Assembly (NCBI GenBank): GCA_023423415.1
Contig: JAFAFP010000131.1
Location: 1-7,602, forward strand
Reading direction: 5' to 3'
DNA length: 7,602 bases
DNA from: Pseudomonadota bacterium
GTDB lineage: Bacteria; Pseudomonadota; Alphaproteobacteria; Rhizobiales; Xanthobacteraceae
Shown: one piece after another, positions 1 through 5,259 of the stretch
Numbering within the stretch: the first letter of the stretch is position 1
How the letters are laid out: each line of letters opens with the position of its first letter
Notes under the pieces: model-generated
What the model saw: the letters and a program-made list of their open reading frames with translations, nothing else
Databases searched by the model: none
Told to the model about the DNA's origin: nothing
Position numbers and translations under genes: made by a program

Positions 1-1
1 G

Positions 2-247
2 CTGTCGCGCGTGCCCCGTGCCGAGGATTTGCGCAGCGAAATCGGCGAATTGCGTACCGAGCTGCGCCGCCTGTGGTCGCTACTGCATTCGGAAGTCTTT
101 GAGACGCGCGAGGATGCGATGAGTCGCGAATGGCATCTCAAGCGCGACCGCAAATTCCGCAAGGAATTGCTGACGGCTTTCGCAGCCACTACTCCGCCGC
201 GGCGCCGGGGAAAGCGTGTTCGATCAATCGCTTCTGCACCGAGGTGA
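2..247 (+). CDS. Unrecognised protein, C-terminal part only (partial at left edge)
   Basis: The frame is open from the window edge to a stop at 245-247, so this is probably the 3' end of a gene that begins upstream. A GTG at position 11 could in principle be a start, but no ribosome binding site can be judged there. The visible peptide of about 81 residues is highly charged. It begins with a Leu/Glu/Arg-rich amphipathic stretch (EIGELRTELRRLWSLL) that looks like a helix or short coiled coil, and it ends in a basic tail (PPRRRGKRVR). I do not recognise the family. The last 59 bases overlap the 3' end of the convergent GntR-family gene, so the basic tail is coded opposite that gene's C-terminus. 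It could be a true convergent overlap, or chance read-through of a frame that is not a gene. Confidence 0.4.
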   Translation: MSRVPRAEDLRSEIGELRTELRRLWSLLHSEVFETREDAMSREWHLKRDRKFRKELLTAFAATTPPRRRGKRVRSIASAPR

Positions 248-965
248 GATGCTGGCGCATGGCCTGTTCGGCCTGCGCCGCATTCCGCTCCGAAATCGCA
301 GCGGCAATCCTGCGATGCTCGGCCGCATACACTGCCTGATTGTTGATGCAATGCGAAGTCTCGCGGCCATGCCGCCAGCTTCCGTCGAGCGCCGTTTCCA
401 GCATGGCATCGAAAATGGCAATCAGCAGCGGGTTGCGTGCAGCGGCTGAAATGCGCCGGTGAAAGGCCGCGTCCGCTTTCTCGTAGGAGAGGGGATCATT
501 CGCATCGCGGCTTGCATCGGCCGCTTCGAACAGACGATCGATATCGCCGCTTGTGGCGCGCAGCGCTGCAAGACGCGCCTGCATCGGCTCGATCGCAAGA
601 CGTGCTTCCAGCGTATCGACGGGATTGGTCAGCCGTGACATTTCATGCACAAGCGTTTGCTGCGCATGCCGTGCATCGGTCGCGAAAGTTCCGCGGCCGT
701 GCTGACGGCTGATGCGGCCTTCCGCTTCAAGCAGTCCCAGAGCTTGCCGCAAAACGCGCCTGCTCACGCCTAATGTTTCAGCCAGTTCGCGTTCCGATGG
801 GAGACGTCCTGCTCCAAGCCGCCCTGGTCCGCTCAGGCGGCCGCCATCAATCATCCCGCGAATGCGTTCGGCGGCATTGCGATAATGCAGCTTTGCTTCG
901 GGCGGCGTTGTGTCGCCGTGCGTGCCTGTGCGCACAATGGCGAGATCATGTGATGCTTGTTCCAT
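189..965 (-). CDS. GntR-family transcriptional regulator, FCD (FadR-like) subfamily
   Basis: This 258-residue protein is a one-component repressor-type regulator. Residues about 24-96 form the winged helix-turn-helix, with the typical core LPSERELAETLGVSRRVLRQ followed by LLEAEGRI and the wing HGRGTF. Residues about 105-250 form the all-helical FCD ligand domain. Its usual metal ligands appear complete: Asp165 and His169 (EKADAAFHRR), His217 (AEHRRI) and His239 (RQHL). Such domains commonly bind a metal and a small organic acid. I chose the ATG at 963-965 rather than the further upstream start at 1034 because GGAG lies five bases ahead of it and the wHTH then begins at the usual distance. The gene is divergent from the dioxygenase operon, so it is probably that operon's regulator. 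The inducer cannot be read from sequence; an aromatic or dicarboxylic acid of the pathway is inferred. Confidence 0.93.
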   Translation of the reverse strand: MEQASHDLAIVRTGTHGDTTPPEAKLHYRNAAERIRGMIDGGRLSGPGRLGAGRLPSERELAETLGVSRRVLRQALGLLEAEGRISRQHGRGTFATDARHAQQTLVHEMSRLTNPVDTLEARLAIEPMQARLAALRATSGDIDRLFEAADASRDANDPLSYEKADAAFHRRISAAARNPLLIAIFDAMLETALDGSWRHGRETSHCINNQAVYAAEHRRIAAAISERNAAQAEQAMRQHLTSVQKRLIEHAFPGAAAE

Positions 966-1014
966 ACCGTCTCCACAGAGTTCGCTGCACTGCAAAAAAC
1001 TGCTGCGAATGTGG

Positions 1015-1042
1015 ACTATACCAATGCGGACCATTTCTGCAA
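1015..1042 (-). promoter_or_regulatory. Candidate sigma70-type promoter of the GntR-family gene
   Basis: Read on the minus strand, TTGCAG (1037-1042) and TATAGT (1015-1020) are separated by 16 bases. The -10 matches the consensus at five of six positions. Transcription would start near 1008, leaving a leader of about 40 bases before the ATG at 965. Pattern match by eye only. Confidence 0.4.
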
Positions 1043-1056
1043 ACTGGTGCGAACAA
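1041..1056. promoter_or_regulatory. Candidate operator for the FCD regulator
   Basis: AAACTGGTGCGAACAA contains the imperfect inverted repeat TGGT-N4-ACAA. Its left half resembles the AACTGGT half-site of the E. coli FadR operator; the right half is poorer, and the spacer is one base longer than the TNGT-N3-ACNA pattern reported for this subfamily. Its position is suggestive: it overlaps the -35 of the regulator's promoter and ends five bases before the -35 of the divergent dioxygenase promoter, so one bound dimer could control both. Confidence 0.28.
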
Positions 1057-1061
1057 CCCGA

Positions 1062-1089
1062 TTGACCGTCGAACCTGCTTTGCTACGTT
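1062..1089 (+). promoter_or_regulatory. Candidate promoter of the dioxygenase operon
   Basis: TTGACC (1062-1067, five of six to the -35 consensus) and TACGTT (1084-1089, a weak -10) are 16 bases apart. The predicted start near 1096 would give a leader of about 33 bases containing the GGAG at 1116-1119. A weak -10 would fit a regulated promoter. Assigned by eye. Confidence 0.35.
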
Positions 1090-1128
1090 TTTATCAATGA
1101 CCCACGTCAATTGGCGGAGACACTGATC

Positions 1129-2283
1129 ATGAACGCGCCTAGCAACGTCCATCGCCTGCCGAACCGCGAGACCGCTCTGAAGTCGATGTATGATCAGATT
1201 TCAGCCAAGAGCATGTTTCCTTTTTGGGCACAGTCGACCGACGAAACCAACGACGAAATCAAGCAGCTCATGGCCGGCAAGAAGGCCGTGCCCTACGTCT
1301 GGCGCTGCGAGGAAGACATCGAACCAATCCTGAACCAGGCGGTCGAACTGATCACGATGGATGACTCCGAGCGCCGCTCGCTGGTGCTGGTCAATCCGGG
1401 TCTTGCGCCCAAGCGCGCCACCGTTTCCACCATGTACACGGCCTACCGGCTCAACGATGCCAACGAGATCATGCCCCCCCACAAGCATTCGCCGAGCGCG
1501 ATCCGCTTCGGGCTGAAGGGCAAGGGCAACTTCACCGGCGTCGACGGCGAGAACATCGTGTTTGGCCCGGGCGACATGGTGCTGACCCCGAACGACACGT
1601 GGCACAACCACGGCACTGTCGGCGGCGAACAGGCGCTGAACCTTTCGGTGCTCGACTTCCCGCTGGTGGAAACCCTCAACGCGATTCACTTCGACCACAA
1701 CTACATGGAAGAAGAAAACGGCGTGATGGTGCACAAGAAGCAGCAGAGCGCGCGCTTCACCCCGGATTACTCGCAGCGAATCTACGGCTATGGCGGCTTG
1801 ATGCCGCGCTTCGCCAGCAAGGAAAAGCGTGGCGCCGGTTTCTCCTCTCCGATGTTCGTCTACCGCTGGGACATGATGCGCGAATTGCTCGAGCGTCATA
1901 AGGACTGGGACGGCGATCCTTACGAAGCATTGATGGCAGAGTATATCGATCCGACGTCCGGCCAGCCGGTGTTCAAGACCATCACCTTCTTCGCGCAGAT
2001 GCTGCGCCCCGGTGAGCGTACGCGGCCGATCCGGCAGACGGGCAATCTACTGGTCTCGCCATTCGAAGGACGCGGTCACTCGATCATCGACGGTCAGCGG
2101 TTCGACTGGAAGGAATTCGACACGCTTGCGGTGCCGGGTGGCACCTGGTGCGAGCATGTCAACAATTCGGACAAGGATCCGGTGTTCCTGTTCGTCGCCA
2201 GCGACGAGCCGACCTTGAAAAAGCTCGATCTGTTCAAGAAGTGGGGCCGCGACAAGAACGACGAAATCGTTCGTCTGGACTGA
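1129..2283 (+). CDS. Gentisate/salicylate 1,2-dioxygenase-family bicupin ring-cleavage enzyme
   Basis: A 384-residue cytosolic bicupin of the family that opens the ring of gentisate, salicylate or 1-hydroxy-2-naphthoate with O2 and Fe(II). The N-terminal cupin (about 95-180) holds the metal motif PPHKH (His118, His120) and TWHNHG (His159, His161). Compared from memory with Pseudaminobacter salicylate dioxygenase (iron ligands His119, His121, His160), the ligands align one residue off. The substrate-carboxylate residues Arg83, Arg127 and His162 correspond to Arg82, Arg126 and His161. The second cupin (about 284-362) lacks a His pair, as is usual in the family. Start: ATG 1129 has GGAG nine bases upstream; a TTG at 1111 is in frame but contains that GGAG. 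First gene of the rightward operon. Family is secure; the exact substrate is not, because Trp104 and Gln108 of the salicylate enzyme are replaced by Tyr103 and Arg107. Confidence 0.9.
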   Translation: MNAPSNVHRLPNRETALKSMYDQISAKSMFPFWAQSTDETNDEIKQLMAGKKAVPYVWRCEEDIEPILNQAVELITMDDSERRSLVLVNPGLAPKRATVSTMYTAYRLNDANEIMPPHKHSPSAIRFGLKGKGNFTGVDGENIVFGPGDMVLTPNDTWHNHGTVGGEQALNLSVLDFPLVETLNAIHFDHNYMEEENGVMVHKKQQSARFTPDYSQRIYGYGGLMPRFASKEKRGAGFSSPMFVYRWDMMRELLERHKDWDGDPYEALMAEYIDPTSGQPVFKTITFFAQMLRPGERTRPIRQTGNLLVSPFEGRGHSIIDGQRFDWKEFDTLAVPGGTWCEHVNNSDKDPVFLFVASDEPTLKKLDLFKKWGRDKNDEIVRLD

Positions 2284-2294
2284 CTTGCACTTTC

Positions 2295-2324
2295 GATCAG
2301 CCCCGCTGAAAAGCGGGGCTGATC
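2295..2324 (+). terminator. Strong hairpin after the dioxygenase gene: terminator or attenuator
   Basis: A perfect 13-bp inverted repeat (GATCAGCCCCGCT at 2295-2307 and its complement at 2312-2324) closes a GAAA tetraloop, 11 bases after the dioxygenase stop. The following bases (CTCGTTTGTG) give only a short broken T-tract, so termination may be partial. As the next gene follows on the same strand with no clear promoter, it may lower downstream expression or protect the 3' end of the dioxygenase message rather than end the operon. Confidence 0.6.
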
Positions 2325-2379
2325 CTCGTTTGTGATTCCACGGCGCGGAGACGTCTGCGCATTGCTGATAGGTGAGTTA

Positions 2380-3510
2380 GTGCTGTCGCGTTCAAACACC
2401 ACGCTTGTTTCACACTTCGACTGTCCGGGCGGCGGGCAGGTCTGGGTCGAAAACAACATCATGTATGTCGGGCATCAGCGGCCGACGAGCGGCACCACGA
2501 TTGTGGACGTGTCGGATCCGGCCAATCCGCGTCATCTTGCGACTATCGATGTGCCGGAAGGCTGGCACTCGCACAAGGTGCGGGTAAAAGACGGCATCAT
2601 GGTCGTCAATCAGGAGAAGTTCGGCAAATCCGGGCCGAGTGACATCGGTGGTGGCATCGCGATCTATGATGTGTCGAAACCGTCCGATCCAAAGCTGATC
2701 ACCAAGTGGCTGACGAAAGGTGGCGGCGTCCATCGCTTCGATTTTGACGGCCGCTACGCCTATATTTCACCGACCGTCGAAGGTTATGTCGGCAATATCG
2801 TCATGATCCTCGATCTGATCGATCCGGCGAAGCCGCAGGAAGTCGGCCGCTGGTGGATCCCTGGGCAATGGGTCGGCGGTGGCGAGCAATATCCGTGGGA
2901 CAACTGGGTGCCGCCGCGTTGCCATCATCCGCTGCGGGTCGGTGATCGGCTCTATGTCAGCTACTGGCATCACGGCTTCTTCATTCTCGACATCTCCGAC
3001 ATGTCGAAGCCGAAGGCGATTTCGGGCGTGAATACGAGCCCGGTCTATCCGCATCCGACACATACCTGTCTGCGCATGCCGCAGAAGCTGCGTGGCCGCG
3101 ACATCATGATCGTTGCCGACGAAGACGTTGCCAAGCTGTGGCCGGCGGCGCCGTCGTTTACCTGGGTCTACGACATCACCAACGAGCAGATGCCGGTGTC
3201 GATTGCGACCTGGCAGGTGCCGGGACTCGATCCCGATGGCGCGCCGCAGGAACCGATGACCGGTTGTCATCAGCCGTCCGAGCGCTTCCACGGAACGATC
3301 GTTCCGTTCGCATGGTTCGCGCAGGGAATGCGGCTTGTCGATTTTGCCGATCCGTTCAATCCGCGCGAGGTTGGCCATTATATGCCGGATCCGGCAGCGG
3401 GCGCGGCGCGTCCGTCGTCGAATGACGTGACCGTGGATGATCGCGGCCTGATCTATCTCGTCGATCGCGTGAATGGCGTCGACATCATCGAAACCAGCGC
3501 ATTTTCCTGA
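2380..3510 (+). CDS. LVIVD-repeat protein, predicted seven-bladed beta-propeller, function unknown
   Basis: About 376 residues from the GTG at 2380. A repeat of the form (I/L)xD(V/I)SDPxxP recurs at residues about 41-50, 93-104, 142-152, 201-211, 262-272 and 317-328, with a last partial unit at 366-375. This spacing of roughly 50 residues fits an LVIVD-type seven-bladed propeller. No signal peptide or membrane segment is seen, so it is probably cytosolic. The residue entering the predicted inner strand is His in several blades (His65, His118, His183, His228, His304; Asn348 in the last). Cys residues also sit close to His (RCHHP, HTCL, GCHQP), which hints at metal binding. The start is uncertain: GTG 2380 has a close AGGTGAG, TTG 2362 has GGAG eleven bases upstream, and the frame is open back to GTG 2332. 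RidA follows nine bases later. I know no established function for the family; a role in processing the ring-cleavage product is inference. Confidence 0.85.
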   Translation: MLSRSNTTLVSHFDCPGGGQVWVENNIMYVGHQRPTSGTTIVDVSDPANPRHLATIDVPEGWHSHKVRVKDGIMVVNQEKFGKSGPSDIGGGIAIYDVSKPSDPKLITKWLTKGGGVHRFDFDGRYAYISPTVEGYVGNIVMILDLIDPAKPQEVGRWWIPGQWVGGGEQYPWDNWVPPRCHHPLRVGDRLYVSYWHHGFFILDISDMSKPKAISGVNTSPVYPHPTHTCLRMPQKLRGRDIMIVADEDVAKLWPAAPSFTWVYDITNEQMPVSIATWQVPGLDPDGAPQEPMTGCHQPSERFHGTIVPFAWFAQGMRLVDFADPFNPREVGHYMPDPAAGAARPSSNDVTVDDRGLIYLVDRVNGVDIIETSAFS

Positions 3511-3519
3511 AAGGCGACC

Positions 3520-3918
3520 ATGGACGACAAGACCAAGCGCGCGGATGTATATCCGATCGGCAAGAAGAACCCGAATTTGCCGTTCCATCCCGCGGTGCGC
3601 GCCGGCGACTTCATCTTCGTGTCCGGCCAGGTGGCCAAGGACGCTGACAGCAACATGATCGAAGGTTCGATCGAGGTCGAGACGCGCGCGACGATCGAAA
3701 CCATCGAGCGCATTCTCGCGCATGAAGGAGCGACGCTCGCCGATGTGGTGCGCGCGACCACCTATCTGCAGGACACACGCGATTTTGGTCGCTATAACAA
3801 GGTGTTTGGTGAGATGTTCAAGGACGCCATTCTCGCCCGCACGACGGTTGAGGCGCGCGCCGTCATCAACACCAAGATCGAAATCGACTGCATCGCATAC
3901 AAACCGCTGAAGAAATGA
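3520..3918 (+). CDS. RidA (YjgF/YER057c/UK114) family protein, probable imine/enamine deaminase
   Basis: At 132 residues it has the usual length of the family, which forms trimers that hydrolyse reactive enamines/imines; some members deaminate 2-aminomuconate in aromatic pathways. Visible family marks are FVSGQV (33-38), the helix ETRATIETIERIL (54-66), GATLADVVRATTYL (70-83), DFGRYN (88-93) and the C-terminal ARTTVEAR then KIEID. Arg107 matches the catalytic Arg105 of E. coli RidA and Glu121 matches Glu120, but Thr109 stands where E. coli RidA has Cys107, and the LP turn after it is missing, so it may belong to another Rid subgroup. It begins nine bases after the LVIVD gene with only a weak AAAGGCG ahead of the ATG, which suggests translational coupling. 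General imine detoxification or a pathway-specific deaminase are both possible. Confidence 0.92.
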   Translation: MDDKTKRADVYPIGKKNPNLPFHPAVRAGDFIFVSGQVAKDADSNMIEGSIEVETRATIETIERILAHEGATLADVVRATTYLQDTRDFGRYNKVFGEMFKDAILARTTVEARAVINTKIEIDCIAYKPLKK

Positions 3919-3939
3919 GCCTACAGTCCATCACCTTCG

Positions 3940-4046
3940 GTCATTCCGGGATGCGAGCGCGGCTCGCAGACCCGGAATCCAGGGACCTGCTCAGGCTATG
4001 CCGCTGGATTCCGGGCTCGCGGCCTTCGGCCACGCCCCGGAATGAC
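3940..4046. repeat. Nested palindromic intergenic element (REP-like pair)
   Basis: The outer 11-bp arms GTCATTCCGGG (3940-3950) and CCCGGAATGAC (4036-4046) are perfect inverted copies. Inside lie a second perfect pair, CCCGGAATCCAG (3971-3982) with CTGGATTCCGGG (4004-4015), and small hairpins GCGAGC/GCTCGC (3953-3967) and GGCC-TTC-GGCC (4021-4031). The sequence can equally fold as two tandem hairpins, each bounded by ATTCCGGG and CCCGGAAT, the two units facing each other. From memory, such elements are very common between genes in Bradyrhizobium-type genomes. It fills most of the gap between the RidA and GST genes and may affect message stability or read-through. Confidence 0.85.
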
Positions 4047-4056
4047 GACGATAAAA

Positions 4057-4063
4057 AAGGAGA
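4057..4063 (+). promoter_or_regulatory. Ribosome binding site that fixes the GST start
   Basis: AAGGAGA lies nine bases before the GTG at 4072. The longer in-frame start, ATG 4042, sits inside the right arm of the palindromic repeat (its ATG is part of GGAATGAC) and upstream of this site, so GTG 4072 is the better start. Confidence 0.75.
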
Positions 4064-4071
4064 CCGATATC

Positions 4072-4701
4072 GTGATTAAATTGCTTGGCCGTTCGACCTC
4101 CGGCAACGTCCAGAAAGTGCTCTTCATGCTGGAAGAGATTGGCGTGAAGTATACGCGCGAGGATTATGGCCGTCAGTTCAACAACACGGCCACGCCCGAA
4201 TACAAGAAGCTCAACCCCAACAGCAAGGTTCCGACCGTGATCGACGGCGATGCCGTGATCTGGGAGTCCAATACGATTCTTCGCTATCTTGCGGCGACGC
4301 ATAAGCCGGAACTCACCGGCTCGACGCCGGCCGAGAAGACCTATGTCGAGCGCTGGATGGACTGGCTTCTTGCCTCGCTCAACACGCCGTATGTCGCCGT
4401 TTTCAAGGATGCAAAGAAGGATGCTGCCGAGCGCTCGGCCGATTTCCCCGCGCAAAGCGCCGATCTCGTCGCGCAGTTGAAGATCCTGGAAGGCCACATC
4501 GCTCGCAAATCCTATTTCGCGCTCGACCGGCTGACGCTGGCCGATATCGCGCTCGCGCCGATCGTCAAGCGCTGCCTCGATTTCCCGATCGAGCGTCCGG
4601 ACCTGCCGGAACTGACCCGCTGGCAGAAGTCGATGGATGCGCGGCCGGCCTTTGCTGTGGCCACCGGCGCAAAGCCGAGCGCGCTCAACACAGCGGCCTA
4701 A
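4072..4701 (+). CDS. Glutathione S-transferase, GstB-like
   Basis: A 209-residue soluble GST. The thioredoxin-fold N-domain (1-76) opens with LLGRSTSGNVQKVLFMLEE, where Ser8 or Ser10 would be the glutathione-activating residue. It contains the cis-proline segment KVPTVI (Val53-Pro54) and the glutathione-contacting WESNTILRYLA (Glu65-Ser66). The helical C-domain carries EKTYVERWMDW (88-98) and the folding motif LTLADIALAP (154-163). The pattern GRxxSxNVxKVL, NPNxxVP and ERWMDW resembles E. coli GstB as I recall it, rather than zeta-class maleylpyruvate isomerases (SSAxYRVRIAL type). In this operon it could isomerise the ring-opened product, dehalogenate, or conjugate an electrophile; the sequence does not decide. 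It starts with GTG behind AAGGAGA and ends 21 bases before the transporter genes. Confidence 0.92.
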   Translation: MIKLLGRSTSGNVQKVLFMLEEIGVKYTREDYGRQFNNTATPEYKKLNPNSKVPTVIDGDAVIWESNTILRYLAATHKPELTGSTPAEKTYVERWMDWLLASLNTPYVAVFKDAKKDAAERSADFPAQSADLVAQLKILEGHIARKSYFALDRLTLADIALAPIVKRCLDFPIERPDLPELTRWQKSMDARPAFAVATGAKPSALNTAA

Positions 4702-4722
4702 TGCAGAGCGACCGGCGGCGTC

Positions 4723-5259
4723 ATGGCATTTGAAGAGCAAATCGACACGTCGCCGGTATCCGGCAATCGCCTGGCGCGCATCGCGATAACCGCGGTGCGC
4801 GCGCTTCTCGGTCTGGTCCTGATCGGGCTGGTGCTGCTCAATGTCGCCAATGCGGTCGCCCGCGCGTTGGGAATTGTCGTGATCGGCGTCGACGAGTTGC
4901 TGGTTTTCGGCATGATCTGGATGGTGATGCTCGGCATGCTGCTGGTCACGGCTGATCGCAGCCATATCGCGCTGGAGCTGTTGACGACGCGTGTTGCTCC
5001 GCGCGCTGCTCGCATGCTGTCGATTGCGGTGCATGCCGTCATGACGGGGGCCTGCGCCTATGCGGCTTATCAATCGTTCCTGTTTGTGCAGCGGGTCAGT
5101 GCCGCGGATCAGACCAGCATGGCGCTCGGTATGCCGATGACGATTCCGCATTCCGCGCTGGTGGTCGGATTTGGCGGCACAGCGCTGATCGCGGCCATTT
5201 TGGTGATCAACGATTTGCTCGCGCTGAAATCGCAGCCGGCACTGAAGGCTGCAGCATGA
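4723..5259 (+). CDS. dctQ: TRAP transporter small membrane subunit (DctQ family)
   Basis: A 178-residue inner-membrane protein with four predicted hydrophobic segments (about 18-49, 57-77, 98-121 and 143-166), the standard DctQ layout. Family marks are NVANAVARALG (40-50), the acidic start of the second segment (DELLVFGMIW, 57-66) and TADRSHIALELL (76-87), equivalent to the usual RxxHIxVD turn. DctQ links the periplasmic binding protein to the large permease subunit. Its stop overlaps the DctM start in an ATGA (5256-5259), so the two are probably translationally coupled. No strong Shine-Dalgarno is seen before the ATG (only GGCGG), which suggests dependence on read-through from the GST gene. 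Confidence 0.92.
   Translation: MAFEEQIDTSPVSGNRLARIAITAVRALLGLVLIGLVLLNVANAVARALGIVVIGVDELLVFGMIWMVMLGMLLVTADRSHIALELLTTRVAPRAARMLSIAVHAVMTGACAYAAYQSFLFVQRVSAADQTSMALGMPMTIPHSALVVGFGGTALIAAILVINDLLALKSQPALKAAA

Noticed and set aside
966..1034. N-terminal extension of the GntR-family protein by 23 residues
   Set aside because: It would cover the predicted -10 region, lacks a ribosome binding site, and ATG 965 has GGAG at good spacing.
1097..1112. TGAC-N4-GTCA palindrome before the dioxygenase gene as an operator
   Set aside because: Only four perfect base pairs with mismatches beyond, and it lies downstream of the predicted transcription start; too weak to list.
1201..1899. Minus-strand open frame (232 codons) opposite the dioxygenase gene
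   Set aside because: Shadow of the cupin gene; the sense frame carries the metal motifs and the family length.
2767..3723. Minus-strand open frame (318 codons) opposite the LVIVD and RidA genes
   Set aside because: The His/Arg/Asp-rich translation has no domain, and the sense-strand proteins have clear family motifs.
3919..4071. CRISPR or tRNA-like structure in the gap between the RidA and GST genes
   Set aside because: The repeats are inverted palindromic arms without regular spacers, and no tRNA consensus is present; the element fits a REP-like repeat.
3991..5151. Long minus-strand open frame (386 codons) across the repeat, GST and dctQ
   Set aside because: It is antisense to two well-supported genes and to the palindromic repeat. 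Its translation is rich in Arg/His/Gln/Asp with no recognisable domain, as expected of the shadow of GC-rich genes.
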